Of a stretch of DNA of 12,044 bases, positions 1 to 6,868 are shown in pieces; the first letter of the stretch is position 1; each line of letters opens with the position of its first letter. The stretch is from contig JAKAKF010000192.1 of NCBI GenBank assembly GCA_021813595.1, positions 1 through 12,044 of the forward strand. The letters run 5' to 3'. The notes under the pieces were generated by a model, which worked only from the letters and a program-made list of their open reading frames with translations, was not told the origin of the DNA and searched no databases. Source of the DNA: a bacterium (lineage in GTDB: Bacteria; SZUA-79; Acidulodesulfobacterales; Acidulodesulfobacteraceae). Made by a program: the position numbers and the translations under genes.

Positions 1-1
1 C

Positions 2-556
2 GCCGCATTGGTACCTAAAGCCGAAATAGAAGGCGAAATGGGGGACTCCCATATGGGACTGCAGGCAAGGCTTATGTCGCAGGCCTTGAGAAAACTTACG
101 TCCGCTATAGCAAGGTCAAATACGTCGGTTATATTTATTAACCAGATAAGGATGAAGATAGGCGTTATGTTCGGTTCTCCCGAAACCACTACCGGCGGCA
201 ACGCTCTTAAGTTTTATGCATCCGTCCGTATAGATATAAGAAGAACCGGCTCTATAAAAAAAGGCGACGAAGTAGTGGGCTCAAGAACTAAAGCCAGGAT
301 AGTAAAAAATAAAGTAGCTCCTCCGTTTAAAGAGGCGGAGTTCGACATAGTCTACGACAGCGGAATATCTTTAGAAGGGGACATAGTCGACATAGGTTCG
401 GAAAGCGGCATAATAGAAAAATCGGGAACATGGTTCAGCTACGGCAAAGAAAGGCTTGGACAGGGAAGGGAAGCCGCAAAAGAAACGCTCAAAAACAACC
501 CCGCCCTGCGAGACGAAATACATTCTAAAATTTTAGAAAAATTTAATCTTAAATAA
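2..556 (+). CDS. recA: Recombinase RecA, C-terminal part (5' end outside window)
   Basis: RecA forms ATP-dependent filaments on single-stranded DNA for homologous recombination and SOS induction. The frame is open from base 2 (Ala-Ala-Leu-Val-Pro-Lys), matching E. coli RecA from about residue 147, so the Walker A half lies upstream of the window. Visible here are the L1 DNA-binding loop region ([10 protein letters not shown]), the [14 protein letters not shown] strand, the L2 loop ([17 protein letters not shown]) and the C-terminal domain with KNKVAPPFK. The protein ends at ...ILEKFNLK, close to E. coli residue 333-335, so the acidic C-terminal tail of the E. coli protein is missing. It is followed after 4 nt by the pilus ATPase gene, with recX next, so RecA and its modulator are close together. 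Identity is essentially certain; a TTG at 8 is only an internal codon. Confidence 0.97.
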   Translation, partial: AALVPKAEIEGEMGDSHMGLQARLMSQALRKLTSAIARSNTSVIFINQIRMKIGVMFGSPETTTGGNALKFYASVRIDIRRTGSIKKGDEVVGSRTKARIVKNKVAPPFKEAEFDIVYDSGISLEGDIVDIGSESGIIEKSGTWFSYGKERLGQGREAAKETLKNNPALRDEIHSKILEKFNLK

Positions 557-560
557 AAAA

Positions 561-1838
561 ATGGACGAAACGGTTTTACAGTCTAATGCCGCACAGGACG
601 GTCAACAGGTTAAGCAGGGAGGACAGCCGTCGCTTTTAGGAACTATTTTAATGACGGCGGTCGGCAAGAAAGCGTCGGATATTCACCTTAAAGTAAATTC
701 TTATCCTATTTTTAGAATAGACGGGGATATTTACAAACAGGAAAATTTCGGCGTTATGTCCAAAGAAGTTATAGAAAAAATAGCCGTAAGCATGATGGAT
801 AAGCATCAGCTTAAAGTTTTTCAGGAAAACAGGGACGTCGATCTTGCATACAGCCTGCACGGCGTCGGAAGATTCAGGGTCAATATTTATTCCCAGCGGA
901 ATTCTTTAAGCATAGCAATGCGCTATATCCCTTTCGATATTCCAATTTTTGAATCGCTTAACCTGCCTAAAATTATAAAATCTATATCACTTAAAGAAAG
1001 AGGATTAATACTGGTTACGGGCATAACCGGCAGCGGAAAGTCCACGACTCTCGCTTCCATGATAGATTTTATAAACAGGAATAAACCGGTAAACATAATA
1101 ACCATCGAGGACCCTATCGAATATCTGCATAAAGATATAAAAGCATTAGTCAACCAGCGGGAACTCGGCATGGACGTTTATTCTTTTTCGCACGGATTAA
1201 GGGAAGCCTTAAGGCAGGATCCCGACGTTATTTTAGTAGGCGAAATGAGAGACTTAGAAACGATAGAAACGGCAATAACTGCGGCTGAAACCGGACATCT
1301 CGTAATGAGCACCCTTCATACGCTGGATGCGCAGGAAACCATTAACAGAATTATAGCGGTTTTTCCTCCTTATCAGCAAAAACAGATAAGAATACAGCTT
1401 GCTTCCGTTATTTCCGCAGTAATATCGCAGAGGCTTATAGCAAGAGCGGACAAAAAAGGACGTCTTCCGTCCGTAGAGATAATGATAGGAACGGAAACGA
1501 TAAAAGAATGCATATCAAACGAAGATAAAACCGCGAGTATAAGAGACTTCATAAGAAGCGGAAACATACAGTACGAGATGCAGACTTTCGACCAGTCCCT
1601 CTACAATTTTTATAAACAGGGCTTGATAACATACGAAGATGCTCTTGCGGAATCCACCTCGCCGAACGACCTTGCACTGTTAATATCCGGAGTAAACGCT
1701 TCCGACGACGATATAAGCGCAGGGGTAAAAGCAGACTCCGTTGAAAGCGGCAAAACTTCAGTCACCGCCGGAGCAAGTCCGTCCGTAACTGGAAATACGG
1801 CGGCTTCAGGCGGTTCGGGTTCTTACTGGACAACGTAA
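561..1838 (+). CDS. pilT: Type IV pilus retraction-type ATPase, PilT/PilU family
   Basis: A cytoplasmic hexameric secretion-family ATPase that, in this family, drives type IV pilus retraction and twitching motility. Visible are an N-terminal PAS-like region with KKASDIHLKV (36-45), Walker A GITGSGKS (154-161), Asp box IITIEDPIE (179-187), Walker B VILVGEMRD (223-231) and His box TGHLVMSTLHT (244-254). Walker B and His box look PilT-like. The C-terminal part (SIRDFIRSGN at 326-335, MQTFDQSL at 340-347, ITYEDAL at 356-362) lacks the exact AIRNLIRE motif of PilT and resembles PilU, so the PilT/PilU choice is open. Residues 378-425 form a Ser/Gly/Ala/Thr-rich tail ending SYWTT, beyond the usual family end. 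The start is 4 nt after the recA stop with no clear ribosome site, which suggests coupled translation. No other pilus gene is in view. Confidence 0.92.
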   Translation: MDETVLQSNAAQDGQQVKQGGQPSLLGTILMTAVGKKASDIHLKVNSYPIFRIDGDIYKQENFGVMSKEVIEKIAVSMMDKHQLKVFQENRDVDLAYSLHGVGRFRVNIYSQRNSLSIAMRYIPFDIPIFESLNLPKIIKSISLKERGLILVTGITGSGKSTTLASMIDFINRNKPVNIITIEDPIEYLHKDIKALVNQRELGMDVYSFSHGLREALRQDPDVILVGEMRDLETIETAITAAETGHLVMSTLHTLDAQETINRIIAVFPPYQQKQIRIQLASVISAVISQRLIARADKKGRLPSVEIMIGTETIKECISNEDKTASIRDFIRSGNIQYEMQTFDQSLYNFYKQGLITYEDALAESTSPNDLALLISGVNASDDDISAGVKADSVESGKTSVTAGASPSVTGNTAASGGSGSYWTT

Positions 1839-1906
1839 CCGCATGTATGTTTATGCGCAAAATATAGAAGTATAGCGCTACATAATGTATTATCGGAGTA
1901 ATCTCT

Positions 1907-2398
1907 TTGAAAATATCGCAGGAAAATATTTCTAAAAGAAAGTCTAAAACGCCTTTATCGGCGCAGAATTACTCTTTAAAGCTCGTGTCCGCGAGGTCTT
2001 ATTCCGAAAAACGGCTTGCCGAAAAATTAATCAAAAAAGGCTTTTCTACGGAAGATACCGGCAAAGCGTTAAAGAAATTAAAAGAATACGGATACTTAAA
2101 CGATGAAGAATTTGCGGAAAGACTTATAGAAAGCGGAAAAAAAAGACTTATCGGCAGAATAAAATTAAGCTATGAACTTTATAAAAAAGGAATAAACAAA
2201 AATATTATAGACAAGCTAATCGAAACGTTTTACACGGAAGACGAAGAACGTTCCGTTATGCTTAAAGCGGTGGACAAAAAGAAAGTTTCCCTGATAAAAT
2301 ACAGGGAAAACGAACTGATATATAAAAAGAAACTTTATGATTTTTTGCAGAGCAGAGGATTTTCCTCTAAAATAATAGAAGACTTTATTAAACAGTAG
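1907..2398 (+). CDS. recX: Recombination regulatory protein RecX
   Basis: RecX binds and modulates (usually limits) RecA filaments. The 163-residue product is all-helical, with tandem three-helix RecX repeats: a first module with ARSYSEKRLAEKLIKKGF (about 30-47), a second around LKEYGYLNDEEFAERLI (58-74), and a C-terminal module with LYDFLQSRGFSSKIIEDFI. The start is TTG at 1907. A GGAG at 1895-1898, 8 nt upstream, decides it; no better in-frame start is seen. A 68-nt spacer separates it from the pilus ATPase gene. It holds small palindromes (TAGCGCTA at 1873-1880; TACAT-A-ATGTA at 1879-1889) of no clear function. The stop codon TAG and the two codons before it (AAA CAG) fall inside the first unit of a tandem repeat, so the gene's extreme 3' end is shared with that repeat. 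Confidence 0.9.
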   Translation: MKISQENISKRKSKTPLSAQNYSLKLVSARSYSEKRLAEKLIKKGFSTEDTGKALKKLKEYGYLNDEEFAERLIESGKKRLIGRIKLSYELYKKGINKNIIDKLIETFYTEDEERSVMLKAVDKKKVSLIKYRENELIYKKKLYDFLQSRGFSSKIIEDFIKQ

Positions 2399-2430
2399 GG
2401 ACAGAATTCAATTCTGTCCCTACCTCAAAA
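2395..2430 (+). repeat. Palindromic element copy 1 (14-1-14 palindrome plus CNCAAAA)
   Basis: Left arm GTAGGGACAGAATT (2395-2408), central C (2409), and a perfectly complementary 14-nt right arm (2410-2423), followed by CTCAAAA (2424-2430). As RNA it could form a 10-bp stem with an AATTCAATT loop. No T-run follows, so it does not look like an intrinsic terminator. The first bases overlap the recX stop codon (TAG, 2396-2398). It resembles REP-type (repetitive extragenic palindromic) elements in architecture; assigning it to a known family is inference. Confidence 0.88.
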
Positions 2431-2438
2431 TGGAAACA

Positions 2439-2475
2439 GTAGGGACGAAAATTCAATTCTGTCCCTGCCGCAAAA
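2439..2475 (+). repeat. Palindromic element copy 2 (imperfect)
   Basis: Same plan as copy 1. The left side GTAGGGACGAAAATT (2439-2453) carries a 1-nt insertion and a change relative to copy 1. The central C is at 2454, the right arm AATTCTGTCCCTGC at 2455-2468, then CGCAAAA (2469-2475). AGGGAC still pairs with GTCCCT. It ends only 6 nt before the alaS ATG at 2482, so it occupies the place where the alaS ribosome-binding site would be expected. Confidence 0.85.
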
Positions 2476-2481
2476 TGGAAT

Positions 2482-5184
2482 ATGAAATCAAACGAACTTA
2501 GGGAAATATTCATTAAATTTTTTACGGGAAAAGGACACGTGCAATTGCCGAGTTCTTCTTTAATTCCCGCCGGCGACGACTCTATCATGTTTACTAATGC
2601 CGGAATGGTCCAGTTTAAGGACTATTTTACCGGCGTAGTTCAGGCGCCTATGCCGCGAGCCGTAACCGTTCAAAAATGTATGCGCGCAGGCGGCAAACAT
2701 AACGACCTCGAAAACGTCGGCAAAACTTCCCGCCACCACACTTTTTTTGAAATGCTCGGAAATTTTTCTTTCGGAGACTATTTTAAAAAAGATGCCGTTT
2801 TGTTTGCCTACGAATTTATAAAAGACGTCATAGAACTCGACCTCGACAAAATATACGTTACAGTAAACGATAAAGACGAAGACGGTTATAATATCTGGAA
2901 AAATACCGTAGGTTTCGATGAAAACAAAATATACAGGCTCGGCGACGAAACTAATTTTTGGCAGATGGGAGAAACCGGTCCTTGCGGCTATTCAAGCGAA
3001 ATATTTTACGATACCGGTTATTCGGAAGCGGGGCATACGGACTGCGATATTAATTGCGATTGCGGCAGATATTTAGAAATTTGGAATCTCGTTTTTATGG
3101 AATTTAACAGAGATAAAAAAGGAGACCTTTCAAAATTGCCGCGTCCCTCTATTGATACGGGAATGGGGCTTGAGCGCATACTGCGAATTTTGCAGAACGT
3201 AAAATCAAACTACGATACCGATGTTTTTACTCCTTATATAAAAGAGATAGACGCCGTTACCGGAAAACGATACGACGGCGGAGACGAAGCGTACGATACC
3301 GCCGCAAGGGTTATCAGCGACCATATACGGACGTCGGTTTTTTTATCCGCAGAATCCGTATTTCCCTCCAACGAAGGCAGAGGCTATGTATTCAGGAGAA
3401 TTTTAAGAAGACTTATCAGATATTCTTTAAAGCTCGGCATAAGTCTCGATAACCTGAAATATCTCGGTAATATCGTGGTAATAATTATGGGCGGATTTTA
3501 TCCCGAAACTGCCGACGGACTTGCCGTCTTCGAGAAGATAATCTCCGAAGAGTATGAAAGGTTTAACGATACGGTAGGACTGGGAATTAAACTTTTGGAA
3601 GAAAAAATTATCGAACTTAAGGAGAAAAAGCAGAAAATAGTTCCCGGCGAATTCATATTTAAATTATACGACGAAAAAGGTTTTCCGGTAGATATAGCAA
3701 TAGATATGGCTGAAGAAAACGGTTTTTCGATAGATTTAAAAGCTTACGACGAATTAATGGAACTTCAGAAAAAAGGTTCAAAGCAGAAAAAAGAAAAAAA
3801 CGGAGTTCCCGAAACCGTTTCCGGCGTACCTAAATCGCTTTTTAAAGGATACGGCAATATAGAAAATGCCGCTAACGCCGATATTAACGGCATATTCGAC
3901 GAAGACGGCATGCCCGTCGAGAACATAAAAGACGGCGGTTTTTATTATATAGCCTCGGATATTACCCCTTTTTATCCTGAAGGAGGCGGTCAATCCGGCG
4001 ACAGAGGAACTATAAAGTTTAATTACGGAAAATATTCCTTATCAGCTTCGGTTTCCGATACATTTAAAACCAAAAACGGAGTCATCCTTCATTATGCAAG
4101 AATATTTACCGAAAGCATGAAGGATGCAGAACAAAATCTGGGAGCCGCCGCCGCCGAAGAAATGCTTGCCCCGCCGGTTTTTCCCGTAAAGGCTAGTTTT
4201 TCGGTCGATGCGGAATTAAGAAAAAAAACTGCGGCAAACCACAGCGCAGTCCATCTTCTTCAATCCGCGCTAAGAGAGATACTCGGCAGCCGCGTAACAC
4301 AGCAGGGTTCGTTCGTAGATTCGGAAAGGCTCAGATTCGATTTTTCGTACGGCAAGCCTCTGACAGACGAAGAAATAAGGAAAGCGGAAGTTTTAGTCAA
4401 CGGATATATTTTTGCCGACCTTGAAGTAAAAACGCACGAGCTTGACGTTCAAACCGCTTTAAATTCCGGCGCCCTTCACTTTTTCGATGAAAAATACGAA
4501 GATACCGTAAGGGTCGTGTCCATGGGAACGGCATCGAAAGAATTCTGCGGAGGCACCCATGTTTCGAGAACCGGAGAAATCGGATTTTTTAAGATTACCG
4601 GAGAATCTTCGGTTGCTTCCGGCATAAGGCGCATAGAAGCCGTTACGGGTTTTAATTATCTCGACTACTTGTACGTGGAAGAGGACAATATAGTTAATAT
4701 CGCCAAACTTCTGAATACTTCCAAATCCGAAGTTTACAACAGAATAATAAAACTGTATTACGATTACGAACTGCTTGAAAAAACCAACGAGGAACTCAGG
4801 TCGAAACTCAATTCTTTTGAATCCGAGCGTCTTATAAAATCTTTTAAAACGGGCATGGCGGCCGCAGGCGGATTTAAATATTTAATTTCAAAATTCGGCA
4901 ACGTTTCAGGCGAAGAATTAAAAGAGCTTGTAAACGCCTTAAGTTCAAGGCGCGATTTTCCCGAAGGCGATTCCGTCGTAGTTTTTATATCTAATATTAA
5001 AGACGAAAAGTTGATTTACATCGTATCTGCAAAAGGTTCCATAGACGCATCAGCCGTTATAAAACGCATTAATTCGGAAACCGGAGGAAAAGGCGGAGGC
5101 AAAAAGGATTTTTCTCAGGGCGGAACGCAGGATGTTTCAAAATTCGACGTAATAGAAAAAATCATTGAGTCGGTATTGTTATGA
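2482..5184 (+). CDS. alaS: Alanine--tRNA ligase (AlaRS)
   Basis: A cytoplasmic class II synthetase that charges tRNA-Ala and edits mischarged Ser/Gly. Its 900 residues are close to the 876 of E. coli. The N-terminal catalytic domain starts with ELREIFIKFFTGKGH and contains FTNAGMVQFKDYF, FFEMLGNFSFGDYF and the class II motif 3 stretch DTGMGLERI. The editing domain has the zinc-site residues HSAVH (587-591) and CGGTH (689-693), so the site is intact. A C-Ala domain with the Gly-rich GGKGGGKKDFSQGG segment closes the protein. ATG 2482 gives the normal family N-terminus, but the bases upstream are repeat-derived and the only purine run (GGA at 2477-2479) is too close to act as a normal Shine-Dalgarno. 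The stop overlaps the next ATG by 4 nt (ATGA). Confidence 0.98.
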   Translation: MKSNELREIFIKFFTGKGHVQLPSSSLIPAGDDSIMFTNAGMVQFKDYFTGVVQAPMPRAVTVQKCMRAGGKHNDLENVGKTSRHHTFFEMLGNFSFGDYFKKDAVLFAYEFIKDVIELDLDKIYVTVNDKDEDGYNIWKNTVGFDENKIYRLGDETNFWQMGETGPCGYSSEIFYDTGYSEAGHTDCDINCDCGRYLEIWNLVFMEFNRDKKGDLSKLPRPSIDTGMGLERILRILQNVKSNYDTDVFTPYIKEIDAVTGKRYDGGDEAYDTAARVISDHIRTSVFLSAESVFPSNEGRGYVFRRILRRLIRYSLKLGISLDNLKYLGNIVVIIMGGFYPETADGLAVFEKIISEEYERFNDTVGLGIKLLEEKIIELKEKKQKIVPGEFIFKLYDEKGFPVDIAIDMAEENGFSIDLKAYDELMELQKKGSKQKKEKNGVPETVSGVPKSLFKGYGNIENAANADINGIFDEDGMPVENIKDGGFYYIASDITPFYPEGGGQSGDRGTIKFNYGKYSLSASVSDTFKTKNGVILHYARIFTESMKDAEQNLGAAAAEEMLAPPVFPVKASFSVDAELRKKTAANHSAVHLLQSALREILGSRVTQQGSFVDSERLRFDFSYGKPLTDEEIRKAEVLVNGYIFADLEVKTHELDVQTALNSGALHFFDEKYEDTVRVVSMGTASKEFCGGTHVSRTGEIGFFKITGESSVASGIRRIEAVTGFNYLDYLYVEEDNIVNIAKLLNTSKSEVYNRIIKLYYDYELLEKTNEELRSKLNSFESERLIKSFKTGMAAAGGFKYLISKFGNVSGEELKELVNALSSRRDFPEGDSVVVFISNIKDEKLIYIVSAKGSIDASAVIKRINSETGGKGGGKKDFSQGGTQDVSKFDVIEKIIESVLL

Positions 5185-5954
5185 GCAAGAAAACTGCGGC
5201 GGCATCGACGGTCGTCTTATTAATATTTATATCTTTCTTTTTCAGCGGATGTGCCGTAAACGTAAAGACCGCCGTTAAACCGTACAAAAAACCGGTTGCA
5301 TATAAAAGCAGAAAAGAAGTTCTGGCAGGACTTATTAAAAATTACGGAACGTTCGGCGGGTTATCGGGAAGACTGCGTTTCACGGTATCGGACGGCGGTT
5401 TTTCTATAGAGCAGGCAGGCATTTATAAATATATAGCCGGAAAGTACATAAGCTTTATTATTTTAGACATGTACGGCGACGTTCTTTTTAACGCGAAAAT
5501 AATTAAAACGAAAAGCGGAACGGAAGCCGTTTTTTTCAATCCCGAAGACGGCAAAATTAAATCAATAAACTTGGATAAAAAATATAAAATTAAAACTAAC
5601 GATAAAACGCAAAATTATCAAAGGCTGTTAAGGGTTTTTAAAATTTTGCTTTTTATCGATAAACTGAATAAAATAAAAAAGTCGCCTATTTTTTATAATA
5701 CCGAAAAAGGTTTCTTTTTTGCATACGGCGGAAAACAAGGCTATTATATATGCGTTTCAAAAAAATACCTTATCCGTTCCGTAACTTCGGTCAAAAACGG
5801 AAAAGAAATAGAATCGGTACGCTTTAAAGATTACGTTTTAAAAGGTTCCGGCGCAAATACAAGCATGGTTCCTTTAAAAATATATGTTGACGATTATTTA
5901 TATAATGTTAAAATGAATATACGTCTTTCTAAAGGAAGTATGTTGCTTAACTAA
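5181..5954 (+). CDS. Outer-membrane-type lipoprotein of unknown function, possibly LolA/LolB-like fold
   Basis: A 257-residue protein with a lipoprotein signal peptide: positive start (MSKK), hydrophobic stretch 10-20 and lipobox FSGC with Cys24. Residue +2 is Ala rather than Asp, which in Gram-negatives favours sorting to the outer membrane. The mature part looks beta-rich with alternating strands (FGGLSGRLRFTVSDGGFSIE, then YISFIILDMYGDVLFNAKII). This resembles the sheet of LolA/LolB or DUF4292-type lipoproteins; that is inference from pattern and I do not recognise a specific family. Its start overlaps the alaS stop (ATGA), so translation is probably coupled. The next real gene is bamD, after two palindromic repeats, which hints at an envelope role. 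No catalytic motif is visible. Confidence 0.75.
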   Translation: MSKKTAAASTVVLLIFISFFFSGCAVNVKTAVKPYKKPVAYKSRKEVLAGLIKNYGTFGGLSGRLRFTVSDGGFSIEQAGIYKYIAGKYISFIILDMYGDVLFNAKIIKTKSGTEAVFFNPEDGKIKSINLDKKYKIKTNDKTQNYQRLLRVFKILLFIDKLNKIKKSPIFYNTEKGFFFAYGGKQGYYICVSKKYLIRSVTSVKNGKEIESVRFKDYVLKGSGANTSMVPLKIYVDDYLYNVKMNIRLSKGSMLLN

Positions 5955-5956
5955 CA

Positions 5957-5992
5957 ACGGTGCCGTAATTCAATTCCGGCACCGTCACAAAA
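5957..5992 (+). repeat. Palindromic element copy 3 (different arms, same geometry)
   Basis: Left arm ACGGTGCCGTAATT (5957-5970), central C (5971), right arm AATTCCGGCACCGT (5972-5985), then CACAAAA (5986-5992). Thirteen of 14 arm positions pair, with one T/C mismatch. Geometry, AATTCAATT core and trailing CNCAAAA match copies 1 and 2, but the outer nine arm bases are unrelated and are changed on both sides so that pairing is kept. There is no T-run after the hairpin. It lies 2 nt after the lipoprotein gene stop. Confidence 0.88.
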
Positions 5993-5995
5993 TAA

Positions 5996-6031
5996 AAGGG
6001 GTCAGAATTCAATTCCGGCACCGTCACAAAA
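5996..6031 (+). repeat. Palindromic element copy 4 (chimeric arms)
   Basis: The left arm AAGGGGTCAGAATT (5996-6009) resembles the AGGGACAGAATT arm of copy 1. The central C is at 6010. The right arm AATTCCGGCACCGT (6011-6024) and CACAAAA (6025-6031) are identical to copy 3. A 26-nt direct repeat (5967-5992 and 6006-6031, period 39) joins the two copies. Pairing is degraded (10 of 14 positions match, one more can form G-U). The copy looks like a recombinant between two arm types. Confidence 0.85.
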
Positions 6032-6050
6032 CTGGTAACGAAATAGACAA

Positions 6051-6785
6051 ATGAAAAAACTAACTTTATTAATCTCTATTATAGCCGCAATATCCGTATT
6101 CTCGGTTATGCTTTCCGGATGCGGCAAAAACGTAAAGAAAAATATTTTGCCGCCGGACGTTTATTACGGCAAAGCCATGCACGATTCCCATGTTAAAAAT
6201 TATAACGGCGCCGCAAAAAATTTTAAAGCCCTTATAGAAAATTATCCGGCTTACGGTAAAACGGAAATTGCGGAAATAAGGCTCGGCGACGTTTACTATC
6301 TTGAAGGAAAATATATTGAATCCGCAGGCGCTTATTTGGATTTTGTACATCTTCATCCGCGTTCCAAATACGTTCCTTTTGCAATGTATTACGAAGCTAT
6401 GTCGTATTACAAAAGAAATTTGGCGGTAGGCAGAAATCAAACCCCCCTTAAAAACTCGAAGAAGGTTTTTGAAAAACTTATATCGAAATACCCTTATTCA
6501 AAATATTCAAAAAAATCTTTTAAATATATTAAACTTATTAATATAAAACTTTCCGAAAATACCTTTTTTACAGGACTTTACTATTACAATGCGAGCATCT
6601 GGAAACCGGCGGCTTATATGTTTAAAACGGTATTAAAGCAGTACGGGAGGGACGGCGTTCCTATTATACCTAAAACGCTTTATTATCTTTCGTCCTGCTA
6701 TAAAAATCTTGGAAATAAAAAAATGGAAGCCCGCTATCTGAATATTTTAAAAACAAAATACCCGAAAAGTAGGTATGCGGAATAA
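6051..6785 (+). CDS. bamD: Outer membrane assembly lipoprotein BamD (YfiO family)
   Basis: BamD is the essential lipoprotein partner of BamA in inserting beta-barrel proteins into the outer membrane. The 244-residue protein has a signal peptide (MKKLTLLISII...) with lipobox LSGC, Cys24, and Gly at +2, consistent with the outer membrane. The rest is TPR-like helices: YYGKAMHDSHVKNYNGAAKNF (38-58), the LGDVYYLEGKYIESAGAY repeat (78-95), the characteristic GRNQTP followed by a VFEKLISKYPYSKY helix (127-152), and C-terminal repeats ending KTKYPKSRYAE. Length and the QTP segment match the family. The Shine-Dalgarno is weak; the gene follows the second palindrome pair and is last before the infC promoter. 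Confidence 0.88.
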   Translation: MKKLTLLISIIAAISVFSVMLSGCGKNVKKNILPPDVYYGKAMHDSHVKNYNGAAKNFKALIENYPAYGKTEIAEIRLGDVYYLEGKYIESAGAYLDFVHLHPRSKYVPFAMYYEAMSYYKRNLAVGRNQTPLKNSKKVFEKLISKYPYSKYSKKSFKYIKLINIKLSENTFFTGLYYYNASIWKPAAYMFKTVLKQYGRDGVPIIPKTLYYLSSCYKNLGNKKMEARYLNILKTKYPKSRYAE

Positions 6786-6792
6786 AAGAATG

Positions 6793-6821
6793 TTGACACG
6801 GCTCTTAAATTATGCAATAAT
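6793..6821 (+). promoter_or_regulatory. Sigma70-type promoter with extended -10 for infC
   Basis: A perfect -35 TTGACA (6793-6798), a 17-bp spacer, and -10 AATAAT (6816-6821) preceded by TG at 6813-6814 (extended -10 form TGnAATAAT). The start of transcription would be near 6828, giving a leader of about 40 nt before infC. It begins 8 nt after the bamD stop and opens the translation-gene block. Confidence 0.85.
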
Positions 6822-6828
6822 TTAAAGC
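6801..6828. promoter_or_regulatory. Palindrome centred just upstream of and overlapping the infC -10 box
   Basis: Arms TTAAATTAT (6805-6813) and ATAATTTAA (6817-6825) are perfect inverted repeats around GCA. With one bulged C (6804) the outer GCT (6801-6803) and AGC (6826-6828) extend the symmetry to 12 pairs. It overlaps the extended -10 and the predicted start of transcription, so a dimeric repressor site is possible. AT-rich symmetry near a -10 can arise by chance, so function is inference. Confidence 0.5.
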
Positions 6829-6854
6829 TAACGCAAAAAATTAAAAAAATAAAT

Positions 6855-6860
6855 AAGGAG
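6855..6860 (+). promoter_or_regulatory. Shine-Dalgarno of infC, decides a non-canonical start
   Basis: AAGGAG ends 8 nt before ATA at 6869 and only 2 nt before ATT at 6863. The same AAGGAG lies 7 nt before the rplT ATG in this window, so spacing favours ATA. An in-frame stop TAA at 6854-6856 overlaps this site and rules out any start further upstream. Confidence 0.8.
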
Positions 6861-6868
6861 AAATTAAT

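Larger units (their letters stand above)
2390..2478 (+). repeat. Tandem direct repeat, two 44-45 nt units filling the recX-alaS gap
   Basis: Unit 1 runs 2390-2433 and unit 2 runs 2434-2478. Both begin AAACAGTAGGGAC and end CAAAATGG; they differ by a 1-nt insertion and a few substitutions. Each contains one palindrome (listed separately). Together they occupy essentially all bases between the recX stop and the alaS ATG at 2482. The repeat begins inside recX, including its last two sense codons and stop. Either a palindromic element inserted at the gene end and was duplicated with the flanking AAACAG, or the unit itself includes that sequence. Two copies with no unique spacer are not a CRISPR array. 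Confidence 0.9.

Noticed and set aside
1839..1906. Small palindromes before recX (CGCAT...ATGCG, TAGCGCTA, TACATAATGTA) as a regulatory site
   Set aside because: Arms of 4-5 nt are within chance expectation for an AT-rich spacer, and no matching promoter boxes were clear.
2395..2423. Palindrome as an intrinsic terminator of recX
   Set aside because: The stem is strong, but CTCAAAATGG follows rather than a T-run, and the same holds for the other copies.
2390..2478. Tandem repeats as a CRISPR array
   Set aside because: Only two units, no unique spacers between identical repeats, and each unit is itself a palindrome found again elsewhere in another arm class.
2430..2501. Short upstream ORF of 23 codons starting at the repeat-encoded ATG and overlapping the alaS start
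   Set aside because: No ribosome-binding site and no recognisable peptide; it arises from the CAAAATGG sequence of the repeat.
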